Shown here: positions 8,138 to 16,784 of the stretch, one piece after another | Numbering within the stretch: the stretch's first letter is position 1 | Layout: each line of letters opens with the position of its first letter | Source of the DNA: Marinobacter sp. HL-58 | Lineage (GTDB): Bacteria > Pseudomonadota > Gammaproteobacteria > Pseudomonadales > Oleiphilaceae | Assembly: GCF_001314605.1 (NCBI RefSeq) | Contig: NZ_LIHP01000010.1 | Coordinates: 248,001-312,000 of the forward strand | Direction of reading: 5' to 3' | DNA length: 64,000 bases | The notes under the pieces: generated by a model | Told to the model about the DNA's origin: nothing | The model's input: only the letters and a program-made list of their open reading frames with translations | Databases searched by the model: none | Translations under genes and position numbers: made by a program

Positions 8138-9052
8138 ATGCAAGATATCATTCTGTACCACTATGCCATGTCACCCTTCTCCGAAAAGGTTCGGGTGATG
8201 CTCGGCTATGCCGGCCTTTCCTGGCAATCCGTGACCGTAAAGGAAATGCCACCACGACCGGCGCTTTCCATTCTCGCGGGCGGTTATCGAAAGGTTCCGG
8301 TAGCCCAGAACGGTGCTGATGTCTTTTGTGACAGCCGGTCCATCGCGGATGAAATTGCGCGCCTGAGCGACAAGAACGAACTGAGCCTGGCGGGGCAGCC
8401 ACAGGATGTTATCGACTTTGTGCGCACCACTGATCTGGATGTGTTTCTGGCCTGCGTCATCGCCGCCAGCGACGGCCGCATGCTGAAAAAGCTGATCAGG
8501 GACACGTCGCTGTTCCACGCACTCCGCTTTCTCAAGGACCGCATAACCATGGGCAGGAAGTCCCGGGTGAAGGCACTCCGCGGCCCCCAGGCCAAAGAGA
8601 AGGTTATCGGCCACATCAGCAACATGGAGTCCATGCTGGAAGCGGACTTCCTGTTCGGGAACAGCCCATGTATTGCGGATTTCTCCGCCTATCATGGCCT
8701 CTGGTTCGTGTGCGACCTGGCCGGCAAACCCTGGCTGCGGGACTATCCGAAAGTGCAGGCCTGGATGGGACGAATGAAAGCCTTCGGCCATGGAAAGCAC
8801 CGGGAAATCACCGCCGACCAGGCCCTGGACATGGCACGCAATGCGGCCCCGAGGACCATCGAAGCCAGCGGTGGTGACCCGCTGGAAGGAAAGAACGTGG
8901 AGATAGCACCCGATGATTACGGGCGGGAACCGGTTAACGGGAAGCTGGTGTTTGCCGATAACCACACCCTGATACTTGAGCGCTCACACGCCCGCGTGGG
9001 CCAGGTGCATGTGCACTTTCCCAGGCAGGGGTTCACGGTCAACGCCGCCTGA
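8138..9052 (+). CDS. Glutathione S-transferase family protein with C-terminal extension
   Basis: 304 residues. The N-terminal thioredoxin-like domain starts LYHYAMSPFSEKVRVML, with the active-site Ser in the SPFSEK motif and the cis-Pro region at YRKVPV. A GST C-terminal helical domain (about 90-220) contains the N-capping-type GNSPCIADFSAYHGLWF. About 75 further residues beyond a normal GST form a small beta-rich tail (REPVNGKLVFADNHTLIL...VHVHFPRQGF). GSTs of this group detoxify electrophiles or reduce disulfides; the substrate is unknown. Translation may be gated by the hairpin at 8095-8129. Confidence 0.8.
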   Translation: MQDIILYHYAMSPFSEKVRVMLGYAGLSWQSVTVKEMPPRPALSILAGGYRKVPVAQNGADVFCDSRSIADEIARLSDKNELSLAGQPQDVIDFVRTTDLDVFLACVIAASDGRMLKKLIRDTSLFHALRFLKDRITMGRKSRVKALRGPQAKEKVIGHISNMESMLEADFLFGNSPCIADFSAYHGLWFVCDLAGKPWLRDYPKVQAWMGRMKAFGHGKHREITADQALDMARNAAPRTIEASGGDPLEGKNVEIAPDDYGREPVNGKLVFADNHTLILERSHARVGQVHVHFPRQGFTVNAA

Positions 9053-9072
9053 ACCTCCAGGCGGTGCCCGCA

Positions 9073-9699
9073 TCAGGAACGTTCCGGTATCAGAACCAGA
9101 TGGTTGGGCAACTCGTTCTTCTCGTGAGTGGCGGGCACCTGTTCACGGAGATGCTGGCCGCAGCTTTCGATGCATTCCAGGAAACCGGCCAGGGTGTCGC
9201 CACTGCGCACCCGGTCGGTGAAGGTTTTGACGATACCCCGCCACACCTCGTCGCCGATTTTCGCCGAGATCCCCTGATCCACCAGGATCTCCACGTAATG
9301 CTCGGCTTCCGACACGAAAATAAGCATCCCCATTCCGCCTTCGGTGTGGTGCAGATTCTGCTCCAGGAATTGCCTGCGGGCCATGTTGGAAGCCCGCCAG
9401 AACCTGACCTGCCGTGGAATCAGGTGATGCCCTACTCCCGGAAACCGGAATAACAGGCAAAGGGTAATGAAGGTTACCCATTGCGTCAGCAATAACCAGT
9501 CTGCACCCAGAGAACCGGTGAAGTAGTTGATGGAACCGGGTATCAATAAAGCGATAACGCCCGCCCATAGCAACGGAATGTAGGAGTAACTGTCGGACGC
9601 AGCCGCCAGAACGGTGACCAGTTCCGCGTCGGTTTCCCGCTCCACGTCAGAGATGGCTGCGGCCACCTGTTGTTGTTCCTTGTCTGTTAATAACGTCAT
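9073..9699 (-). CDS. TPM-domain membrane protein, third gene of LemA operon
   Basis: 208 residues. The start MTLLTDKEQQQVAAAISDVERETDAELV begins a TPM (phosphatase/chaperone-like) domain that is interrupted by two membrane helices (about residues 42-58 and 67-82) and resumes at GMGMLIFVSEAEHYVEIL. It follows the YgcG-type TPM protein by 62 bases on the same strand, giving the common bacterial order LemA, secreted TPM, membrane TPM. The biochemical role in bacteria is unresolved. Confidence 0.75.
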   Translation of the reverse strand: MTLLTDKEQQQVAAAISDVERETDAELVTVLAAASDSYSYIPLLWAGVIALLIPGSINYFTGSLGADWLLLTQWVTFITLCLLFRFPGVGHHLIPRQVRFWRASNMARRQFLEQNLHHTEGGMGMLIFVSEAEHYVEILVDQGISAKIGDEVWRGIVKTFTDRVRSGDTLAGFLECIESCGQHLREQVPATHEKNELPNHLVLIPERS

Positions 9700-9761
9700 G
9701 TTTGTTCCGGTATCGCTGATTCAGGGAATTCTGTGTTTGTTCTCCCGGGTGAATAACCGGG

Positions 9762-10517
9762 CTACCAGCCGCCGGAAGCTCCGCCACCGCCGAAGCCGCC
9801 GCCTCCGCCACCGAAGCCACCGCCGCCAAAGCCGCCTCCGCGACCACCGCCGAGCCCTCCGATAAGGGCGCCTGTCAGCAGGGCACTCCGGCCGCCACGG
9901 CCTCCACCAATGCCACCCCCGAAAAACGCCAGCAACACGATAACGAGAAACAGAATACCCAGTGCCGGGTGGGGTTTGTCGTCTTCGGCGCGGGAACTGC
10001 GGGACTCGGGTACCGCCAGGGGTTCACCACCCAGCACCTGGATCATGGCTTCGGTACCATTGGCAATGCCCGTGGCAAAATCACCCTCCCTGAACGCCGG
10101 GGTTATGATCTGGTTGATTATGGTCGCTGAAATGGCGTCGGTCAGACGGCCTTCCAGGCCATAACCCACTTCAATACGGATTCGTCGTTCATCCTCGGCG
10201 ACAATCAGCAGGGCACCATTATCCTCGCCTTCCTGGCCGATACCCCAGTGCCGGCCCAGCTGGTAGCCATATTCCTCGATGGCCTGACCTTGCAAGTCCG
10301 GAAGCGTTACCACAACCACCTGCTCTGTCGTGGTTTGCTCATGGGCTTCCAGCATGCGGTCCAGGTTGGCCTCTACTTTTTCCGGCAGCATGTCGGCACG
10401 GTCTACCACACGGCCGGTCAGTTCGGGGAATTCGGGCGAGGACTGGGCCACGGCAGCCGTCTGGAAAACCAGCCCCAGAACCATCAGTACTGCTATCTGG
10501 CGAAACATACCCGGCAT
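9762..10517 (-). CDS. TPM-domain protein, YgcG family, Gly-rich tail
   Basis: 251 residues. A signal peptide (about 1-24) is followed by the TPM domain (about 28-160: LTGRVVDRADMLP, EQVVVVTLPDLQG, GQEGEDNGALLIVA, RIEVGYGLEGRLTDA), one membrane helix (about 185-202) and a tail of Gly-Gly-Phe-type repeats ending in SGGW. The tail is encoded by repetitive CCGCC-type DNA at about 9770-9850. Its ATG overlaps the lemA stop by one base (TGATG), so the two are translationally coupled. Confidence 0.85.
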   Translation of the reverse strand: MPGMFRQIAVLMVLGLVFQTAAVAQSSPEFPELTGRVVDRADMLPEKVEANLDRMLEAHEQTTTEQVVVVTLPDLQGQAIEEYGYQLGRHWGIGQEGEDNGALLIVAEDERRIRIEVGYGLEGRLTDAISATIINQIITPAFREGDFATGIANGTEAMIQVLGGEPLAVPESRSSRAEDDKPHPALGILFLVIVLLAFFGGGIGGGRGGRSALLTGALIGGLGGGRGGGFGGGGFGGGGGGFGGGGASGGW

Positions 10518-11134
10518 CAGAATTCCACCTCGGGTGCGTCTTCCGCGTCAGGGGTCGTTGCCTCGAAGTTGGCCCGCAGCTCCATGTCGCTGTACAGAAA
10601 ACTGTGCCACAGCCGGCCCGGGAAGGTACGGATCTCGGTGTTGTAGCGCTCGACCGCCTGGATAAAGTCCCGCCTTGCCACCGCAATACGGTTCTCTGTG
10701 CCTTCCAGTTGGGATTGCAGCGCCAGGAAATTCTCGTTGGACTTCAGATCGGGATACCGCTCTGATATCGCCATCAACCGGCTTAATGCACTGCTCAGTT
10801 CACCCTGAACCTGCTGGAACTGTTGCAGCTTCTCAGGGTCGTTGAGAATACTTTCGTCCACCTGGATCGATGTGGCTTTGGAGCGGGCTTCGGTGACCGC
10901 TGTCAGGGTTTCACGCTCCTGTTCAGCGAATCCCTTCACGGTCTCGACCAGGTTCGGCACCAGGTCTGCCCGTCGCTGGTACTGGTTCTCCACCTGCGAC
11001 CAGGCCGATTTTACCTGCTCATCATAAGTAGGGATGTTATTGATCCCGCATCCGGTCAGTACGAGGGCCAGCAGGGACATGGCCATCAATCGGAAGACAG
11101 TGCCGCCTGGCATGACAGTGTTCAGGTAGTGCAT
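10517..11134 (-). CDS. lemA: LemA-family lipoprotein
   Basis: 205 residues from ATG 11134, which has AAGGA about 11 bases upstream. The open frame continues to 11641 but would push the lipoprotein signal into the interior. The signal ends in the lipobox LTGC, followed by the LemA helical domain: YDEQVKSAWSQVENQYQRR, LVPNLVETVKGFAEQE and the RDFIQAVERYNTEIR segment near the end. LemA proteins are membrane-anchored helical bundles usually found with TPM proteins, as here. Confidence 0.9.
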   Translation of the reverse strand: MHYLNTVMPGGTVFRLMAMSLLALVLTGCGINNIPTYDEQVKSAWSQVENQYQRRADLVPNLVETVKGFAEQERETLTAVTEARSKATSIQVDESILNDPEKLQQFQQVQGELSSALSRLMAISERYPDLKSNENFLALQSQLEGTENRIAVARRDFIQAVERYNTEIRTFPGRLWHSFLYSDMELRANFEATTPDAEDAPEVEF

Positions 11135-11248
11135 AGCGTATCGGTTCCTTGATATTTGACAGGGCCATTTGCCTGAAGCCTGTGACATTAACATACTTCC
11201 GCCGTCGCATCTGCCGGTCCTGCCACCACAACCGGGCCACCAGAAGCA

Positions 11249-11264
11249 CTGTATACATATACAG
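11249..11264. promoter_or_regulatory. LexA/SOS box upstream of yebG
   Basis: CTGTATACATATACAG is a 16-bp palindrome-like match to the gammaproteobacterial LexA consensus CTGT-N8-ACAG, with the expected AT alternation inside. It lies 78 bases upstream of the yebG start, in the position of a promoter. Confidence 0.85.
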
Positions 11265-11341
11265 ACCCGTTCGATATACTCCCGTCGACTCAATGAACCC
11301 CACCAGACACGAAACCGTGCGGGAACACACTGGAGAACATC

Positions 11342-11626
11342 ATGGCCGTACAAGCGCTGTATTACTCTGAGAGGGACGGACTGGAGATGGCACTGAAACA
11401 CCCTGACACAATGCTCTTCTCTTCCAAGGCCGAGGCCGACGCCCGGGACAAGGTACTGGAACTGGCCGAGGAAATTACCCAGTTCCTGCAGGCAAGGGTT
11501 GAAGGGATGGACGAAGCCATGGCTGAAAAAGCGGCGCTGGCCATTGCCGAGGAGAAAGACCTGTTCGGCAAGGCGCTGAAGAAACCTTCTCTGTTGAATG
11601 AGAAGGCGCAACCGGATTCCGACTGA
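11342..11626 (+). CDS. yebG: YebG-family SOS-induced protein
   Basis: 94 residues. It starts MAVQALYYSERDG and contains MLFSSKAEADARDKVLELAEEI and ALAIAEEKDLFGKAL, which align with E. coli YebG (KKEADAYDKMLD..., LAEQKDVL). GGAG lies eight bases before the ATG. YebG is a DNA-damage-inducible protein of uncertain function, and the LexA box upstream agrees with that regulation. It is convergent with the Lrp gene, 15 bases apart. Confidence 0.85.
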   Translation: MAVQALYYSERDGLEMALKHPDTMLFSSKAEADARDKVLELAEEITQFLQARVEGMDEAMAEKAALAIAEEKDLFGKALKKPSLLNEKAQPDSD

Positions 11627-11641
11627 TACCCTGCTGACCAC

Positions 11642-12070
11642 TCAGCGGCGGAAACGGGTTTCCAGCACCACCGCTGAGTTGGTCCGCTCCACCCCCTCCA
11701 GATTACCAATCCTGTCCAGAACCACACTCAGCTCCTCCAGGGTCTGGGCCTGGACAATAGCGATCAGGTCATACTCTCCGCTGACCGAATACAACTGCGA
11801 CACCTGGCTGATCTGCTCGAGGGCGGTATTGGTTCTGGCCGTCAGTTTCTGGAAGACCTTGATCGACACATGTGCCTCGACCTGGCTGGCCGAGTATTCC
11901 CCGCCGAGCTCCACTGAATAGCCACGAATAATGCCGCTGGCCTCGAGCCTTGCTATCCGGTTCTGCACCGTTGAGCGTGACAGACCCAGTGTGCGTGCCA
12001 GGTCCGAAATACTGGAACGGGCATTCTGACGCAGTCGCAACAGTAGTTGCTGATCCTGCTCACTGAGCAT
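11642..12070 (-). CDS. Lrp/AsnC-family regulator
   Basis: 142 residues. An N-terminal helix-turn-helix (about 1-55: RSSISDLARTLGLSRSTVQNRI) is followed by a RAM effector domain (about 70-135). It is divergent from arginine succinyltransferase, and the gap holds an AT-rich inverted repeat of Lrp type, so local regulation of astA and the DUF1338 gene by an amino acid is the simplest reading. Confidence 0.85.
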   Translation of the reverse strand: MLSEQDQQLLLRLRQNARSSISDLARTLGLSRSTVQNRIARLEASGIIRGYSVELGGEYSASQVEAHVSIKVFQKLTARTNTALEQISQVSQLYSVSGEYDLIAIVQAQTLEELSVVLDRIGNLEGVERTNSAVVLETRFRR

Positions 12071-12090
12071 ATTGGCACTCCTTCATGTCA

Positions 12091-12114
12091 AATTGATAAA
12101 TAATCATATCAATT
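12091..12114. promoter_or_regulatory. Inverted repeat, likely Lrp-type operator
   Basis: AATTGATA (12091-12098) and TATCAATT (12107-12114) form a perfect 8-bp inverted repeat with an AT-rich 8-base spacer, 20 bases from the Lrp start and about 95 bases before astA. Confidence 0.55.
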
Positions 12115-12209
12115 CAACAATTCTGCAACTACAAAATGACAACAAGCCCCATCATACTGACATTATCGATCATCGCCGTCAGGCAGCTGTTATCAATGAG
12201 GTTGTGTGT

Positions 12210-13307
12210 ATGATTATCCGCCCGGTTGCCACCCGTGACCTCTCCGCACTCCAGCAGATTGCCGTGGAGTCCGGCCCCGGCTTTACCTCGCTGATTGATG
12301 ACCGGGATTTCCTGGCCGCAAAAATCCGCCGTTCCCTGGAAAGCTTCAACCGGACGGCAAGAGCACCGGGCGATGAAAGTTACCTGTTCGTGCTGGAAGA
12401 CCCGGAGACCTCCGAGATCATGGGAACCACCGGCATTGAGGCCTCCGTCGGCATCCGCAAGCCGCTCTATCACTATCAAGTGAGCCCGGTGATACATCAG
12501 TCACCCGGCCTTGATCTGCCGGGGCACATTAACGCGCTCAAACTGTGCAACCACTACACGGGTTGCAGTGAAATATGCACTCTGTTTCTGCGCCCGGAAT
12601 TCCGCAGGGCACAGGCGGGAAAACTGCTCTCCCGCGTGCGCTTCCTGTTCATGGCTCAGCACCCCGAGCGGTTTGCCGGGGAAGTCATCGCCCAGATGCG
12701 GGGCGTTTGGGATGAAAATGGCCAGTCCCCGTTCTGGAACTGGTTACGCACGCATTCCGTGGATCTGGACTTCAATACGGTGACGCGCATGGCAGGTGCC
12801 GGCAACAACAGCGTTATCCCGGACCTGATGCCCCGACACCCACTTTATACCCACCTGATGGATGAAAGCGCCCGGGCAGTTATCGGGCAGGTACACCCGG
12901 ACACCCGCCCTGCCCTGAACATGCTTGAAAGCGAAGGCTTCCGCCCGAACGGGTACGTTGACCCATTCGATGGCGGGCCCACCATTGAGGCAAATCTGGC
13001 GGATATCCGCTCGGTGTCGGCTTCCACAGCCTGTCGCATCGAGGTTGTTGATGATGATGGCAGCCAGGGCCGGGCTTTTGCCATTACCAACACTGGTACA
13101 GGCGATTTCCGCGCCACCGTCACCCACGCTGCCAGGTACCTGCCCACGCGCAACCTGTTGCAGGTGCCGGCCACACTGGCAAAGGCGCTTCACCTGCGTA
13201 ACCATGGACAGGCCCGGTTTATGGAACTGGGAAATTCCGCCGCGGGCAGACAACCGGCGGCTATTCCACTACGCGATCAACAGGAGGCCCTGCATGCATA
13301 CCGATAG
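12210..13307 (+). CDS. astA: Arginine N-succinyltransferase (AstA-like)
   Basis: 365 residues from MIIRPVATRDLSAL, slightly longer than typical AstA (about 340). It transfers succinyl from succinyl-CoA to the alpha-amino group of arginine (or ornithine in paralogs), the first step of the AST pathway. Family features include the N-terminal GNAT-like GPGFTSLIDD, the EICTLFLRPEFRR and LLSRVRFLF segments, and the C-terminal beta-domain. The other AST genes (astB-E) are not in the window; the next gene is a DUF1338 protein overlapping by 14 bases. The open frame extends upstream to 12072, but that stretch covers the operator. The start has GAGG upstream. Confidence 0.8.
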   Translation: MIIRPVATRDLSALQQIAVESGPGFTSLIDDRDFLAAKIRRSLESFNRTARAPGDESYLFVLEDPETSEIMGTTGIEASVGIRKPLYHYQVSPVIHQSPGLDLPGHINALKLCNHYTGCSEICTLFLRPEFRRAQAGKLLSRVRFLFMAQHPERFAGEVIAQMRGVWDENGQSPFWNWLRTHSVDLDFNTVTRMAGAGNNSVIPDLMPRHPLYTHLMDESARAVIGQVHPDTRPALNMLESEGFRPNGYVDPFDGGPTIEANLADIRSVSASTACRIEVVDDDGSQGRAFAITNTGTGDFRATVTHAARYLPTRNLLQVPATLAKALHLRNHGQARFMELGNSAAGRQPAAIPLRDQQEALHAYR

Positions 13308-14100
13308 AGACGCACTGTTCCGGGGGCTGTGGAACACGTATTGCGAAGTGACGCCATCCGCACTGGATATCCACCGCCTGCTGGACGACACCCAGGGTGG
13401 TGATATCGTGAACGATCATATCGCCCTGCGCACCTACAACCTCGAAGAGGTGAAGCTGGACAGACTGGCTGCGCACTTTCTTGCGCTGGGTTACCACGAG
13501 GGTGGTGAATACCACTTTGACGCCAAGAAACTCTATGCCAGGCATTATGAACACCCGGACCCTCTCGCACCCAAGGTGTTTATCTCCGAGTTGCTGGTAG
13601 ACCAGTGCTCGGAGCCATTACAGACGATTGTCCGGAAACTGGTAAACCAGATGGACCCGGCGGCCGTGACCGCCGATGACTTCCTGTATTCCGGCCGGCA
13701 ATGGGACATCGACTACAGAACCTATGAGGCCTTGCTGGAAGAAAGCGAGTACGCTGCCTGGGTAGCGGCCTGGGGTTTCCGCGCCAACCATTTTACCGTG
13801 AGTATCAATGCACTCAGTCGCTTCAACTCGGTGGCGGAGATCAACCAGGTGCTCAAGGACAATGGTTACCGGGTGAACAGCTCGGGAGGGGAAATCAAGG
13901 GGTCTCCGGACGAGTTGCTGGAACAGTCCTCCACAATGGCAGACCGCGCCGAAGTGCAGTTTTCTGACCGGGCGGAAACCATACCCAGCTGTTTCTACGA
14001 GTTCGCTCTCCGGTATCCGAAACCTGACGGAGAACTCTATAGCGGATTTGTCGCAGCGTCGGCGGACAAGATTTTCGAAAGCACGGACAGCCGGCGCTAA
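13294..14100 (+). CDS. DUF1338 protein, 2-oxoadipate dioxygenase/decarboxylase-type
   Basis: 268 residues with CAGGAGG eight bases before the ATG. DUF1338 enzymes such as HglS turn 2-oxoadipate into D-2-hydroxyglutarate using Fe(II) and O2. The three expected metal ligands are visible: His42 (NDHIALRT), His166 (RANHFTVSI) and Glu236 (CFYEFALRYP). The protein is much shorter than HglS (about 460 residues), so it is the compact form of the family and may use another 2-oxoacid. Co-translation with AstA suggests a role in basic amino acid breakdown. It ends four bases inside the convergent lipid kinase gene. Confidence 0.75.
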   Translation: MHTDRDALFRGLWNTYCEVTPSALDIHRLLDDTQGGDIVNDHIALRTYNLEEVKLDRLAAHFLALGYHEGGEYHFDAKKLYARHYEHPDPLAPKVFISELLVDQCSEPLQTIVRKLVNQMDPAAVTADDFLYSGRQWDIDYRTYEALLEESEYAAWVAAWGFRANHFTVSINALSRFNSVAEINQVLKDNGYRVNSSGGEIKGSPDELLEQSSTMADRAEVQFSDRAETIPSCFYEFALRYPKPDGELYSGFVAASADKIFESTDSRR

Positions 14101-14975
14101 TGCTCCGTGGTGACCAGTTCCTGGCAGATTACTTTGAGGCAGGCTGGCCTGCAGTGAACAGAAAGGGGGGTATTCCCGGCGATATCCCCGTCCATGGTGA
14201 CCGTTTTCGGTGAACCGGTAATAATCTTCACGGCCGTGCTCTTGAGGTGCACCACCGTGCTGGTCCGCTCCGGCGAATTACAGCTCAGACGAACCGTGAG
14301 AAACGTCAGCAATAGCTGGAGCAATGATCGGGGGCGCACGGCAATCACGTCCAGCTGCCCGTCAGCTGCCGAGGCCTGGGGAATCTCATTACCGCCGCCA
14401 AAAAAGGCCCCTGAGGACACAGCTATGGTCAGCCAGCGGCCGGCCACCTTGCCCTTGTCGGTTTCAATAATTCCGCGGAACCCGCGGTAATCGGCCAGCT
14501 TCTGCAATAGCGCCACCCCATAACTGAAACGACCGAGAAAACGTTTGGTTTCCCCGGAGGATTTCCTCACAGGTAGCGTGCCCAGGCCAATATGGGCAAC
14601 GTTCAGAAACATCCCTTGCCTGGCAACGGCAACATCGACCCTATGAGTCCTGCCGGCGGACACCAGATCACAGATCTGCCGGGGATCTTCCGGAAGCCCG
14701 AGATTACGGGCGAAATCATTCGCCGTACCGGATGGGAGCACCGCCAGGGTGGCACCGGATTCGACACAGAATCCCGCCGCTGCATTCACCGAACCATCCC
14801 CACCAGCCGCCAGCACCACGTCGCGGGCATCGATCTCGCTTGTCCAGGCAGTATCATCAAGGCTGCAGTCCCGGATACCGGAAATGCCGGCAGCTTCCAG
14901 ATGCTCACGCCAGAAATCCGCACCGCCACTGCCTCGCTCCCCTGCATCAGGGTTCGCCATTAACCAGTAGACCAT
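14097..14975 (-). CDS. Diacylglycerol/sphingosine-type lipid kinase
   Basis: 292 residues from MVYWLMANPDAG. A GTG at 15005 would add ten residues. The DAGK catalytic motifs are present: VVLAAGGDGSVNAAA and LAVLPSGTANDFARNLG, followed by the beta-sandwich C-terminal domain with FLGRFSYGVALL and the VTMDGD motif. This is the YegS/DgkB group, which phosphorylates a membrane lipid from the cytosolic face; the substrate is not determined. Confidence 0.8.
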   Translation of the reverse strand: MVYWLMANPDAGERGSGGADFWREHLEAAGISGIRDCSLDDTAWTSEIDARDVVLAAGGDGSVNAAAGFCVESGATLAVLPSGTANDFARNLGLPEDPRQICDLVSAGRTHRVDVAVARQGMFLNVAHIGLGTLPVRKSSGETKRFLGRFSYGVALLQKLADYRGFRGIIETDKGKVAGRWLTIAVSSGAFFGGGNEIPQASAADGQLDVIAVRPRSLLQLLLTFLTVRLSCNSPERTSTVVHLKSTAVKIITGSPKTVTMDGDIAGNTPLSVHCRPACLKVICQELVTTEH

Positions 14976-15085
14976 GACATTCCATTGCTCCCTGTGCCAG
15001 CACACGTTAACCGCCGTACACAGGTGTAAATCAGAAACCGGGAACCTGCCATGAACATGGTGAAGGTTTAATCTGCCACACTCGG

Positions 15086-15874
15086 CTAACCCGGGAGCAT
15101 CACCTTTATCATTCCGATGCTGCTCACGATCAGCAGCACCACGCCAAGTACCCGGAAAAATACCGGTGTCTCCGCCCTCAGCATACGGTCGTGGATATAA
15201 AGGCCAATCACGTGGCCCACTGCGGCACAGGGCAGCAGCCAGAGGTGGTGAATCAACTGCAGGTCAACCCCGACCCAGATAAAGGCCGCCATTTTGATGA
15301 CCACGAGAATGAACCAGAGCGCAAAGAGCGTATCCCGCAACTTTTCCTTCGGCAGATGTTGAGCAGCCACGGCAATAATCAGTGGCGCCCCGATAAGCGA
15401 GGTACCGCTGACATATCCGCCAACCATCAGGAAAACCGTGTCAACAGCGGTGCTGCCGCTGCGAAAGGGCCTGTCGATAATATAGGAGACCGAGTACAGC
15501 GCCACGATGACAAAGATGATGGAGCTCATGACATTCGACGGCAGGGTAATAAGACCGAATACACCAATCAGCTTGGGCACGATCATGATGGCGAGAATCC
15601 GCCACAGGTAGTTCCAATCCACCGTGCCGGCGGATGTCCGCCCCTGGTCATCCGTTCTTGCCGATTTTCGGTTGTTCATCCAGATGGTGAGTGACGAGAA
15701 CACCAGCAGATGTACGGCGATGATGGGCAGGAAAACCAGCGGTTCATCCAGAACCAGCAGCAGGAACGGCAATGACAGGACCGCCCCGCCAAATCCCAGG
15801 CCGGAACGGACAAAACCGCTCCACACAAAGATCAGCCCAATCAGCACATACTGGTAAAACGCCAGTTCAGACAT
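15086..15874 (-). CDS. TauE/SafE-family (TSUP) membrane transporter
   Basis: 262 residues starting MSELAFYQYV, with about eight hydrophobic helices. The FVRSGLGFGGAVLSLPFLL motif in the first repeat and GGYVSGTSLIGAPLII in the second are typical of TSUP carriers, which move sulfite, sulfoacetate, taurine-derived or other organic anions. An upstream extension to 15937 lacks a ribosome binding site. It is divergent from the AbiTii-type gene. Confidence 0.8.
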   Translation of the reverse strand: MSELAFYQYVLIGLIFVWSGFVRSGLGFGGAVLSLPFLLLVLDEPLVFLPIIAVHLLVFSSLTIWMNNRKSARTDDQGRTSAGTVDWNYLWRILAIMIVPKLIGVFGLITLPSNVMSSIIFVIVALYSVSYIIDRPFRSGSTAVDTVFLMVGGYVSGTSLIGAPLIIAVAAQHLPKEKLRDTLFALWFILVVIKMAAFIWVGVDLQLIHHLWLLPCAAVGHVIGLYIHDRMLRAETPVFFRVLGVVLLIVSSIGMIKVMLPG

Positions 15875-16113
15875 GGTCAGTTCCGGATCCCGGCAGGTAA
15901 GTTCGCGAATGCAAAGGCGTAAGAGGATACCCGTCAACGCCCCATTACTTCCAGTAACAAAGGGGCTACTTTTCTACAACGGAAGAAAGTCCCGATAGCG
16001 CCTAGTTTTTAATCAACGGTTCCGGCGCTGTGCTGTCGGGAATTGATGACAAAAACAACAAACAGGCAGGGGGCATCACTCCGGCTCCTGCTCGTGGTGA
16101 AGGGAGAATAACG

Positions 16114-16779
16114 ATGTCAGCAGCGGTTGAACACCTTGACGAACGGCTTCAGGACGGCAGTGAGCTACTTGAAGAAATCATGCCTTCTGCCATCACTCTG
16201 GCCATGATGCTTCGCCAGCGAACCATGGCCGCCTGGATGCGAACGGAATTCGACGGCTACGGCGACCCCTCGGCACTACCTCCTTACCGACGTGATGTAC
16301 CCGGCCACATCGTTGCCCGTTCGCCCCAGTACGGCTGGATTCCGGCACCGGTCGACGACCAGCAGAAGCAGGACTTCGGGCACCGGGATATGCCGGAAGG
16401 CATCAAGTCCCTGGAGAAAACCTGCCTCAGCTGCAAGAAGGGTACCGGTAACCGTATCGTCTTCAACCAGGAAGAAATGGCCACATTGCAGTCCCAGATC
16501 AATCTCACTGCGGAACTGGCAATCACTGTCAGCAGAGACAGCTACTGCAAACTGCTCCGGGTAATCCGCTGCGCGCTCTACCTCTGGTGCCAGGAACTGA
16601 TGGAACTGGGCATTGGTGGTGACCATAACTCCTACAGCCAGGACGAGCGCAAAAAAGTGGCGCACCTGGATGACCCCGAACGATTCTGGCGCAAGGCGCT
16701 GGAAAGCAATGGTGACCTGCCGGTTCCGGATGTACGGGAGGCAGGCTTTTTCGAGCGGGTTTTCGGTCGAGCCGGCTGA
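16114..16779 (+). CDS. AbiTii-domain protein
   Basis: 221 residues from MSAAVEHLDER, with GGGAGA ten bases upstream. The N-terminal ~90 residues match the AbiTii pattern: LLEEIMPSAITLAMMLRQ, then MRTEFDGYGDPSALPPYRRDVPG with the conserved GY and P-YR. The middle has a CLSCKKG stretch and a helical segment resembling that in other AbiTii proteins. AbiTii was named from association with abortive-infection and toxin-type genes; the activity is unknown. There is no partner antitoxin, nuclease or phage gene beside it, and it is convergent with the motor pair. Confidence 0.65.
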   Translation: MSAAVEHLDERLQDGSELLEEIMPSAITLAMMLRQRTMAAWMRTEFDGYGDPSALPPYRRDVPGHIVARSPQYGWIPAPVDDQQKQDFGHRDMPEGIKSLEKTCLSCKKGTGNRIVFNQEEMATLQSQINLTAELAITVSRDSYCKLLRVIRCALYLWCQELMELGIGGDHNSYSQDERKKVAHLDDPERFWRKALESNGDLPVPDVREAGFFERVFGRAG

Positions 16780-16784
16780 GTTTT

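Noticed and set aside
9770..9855. CCGCC-type repeats, first looking like a repeat array
   Set aside because: They encode the Gly-rich tail of the TPM protein; low-complexity coding sequence, not an array.
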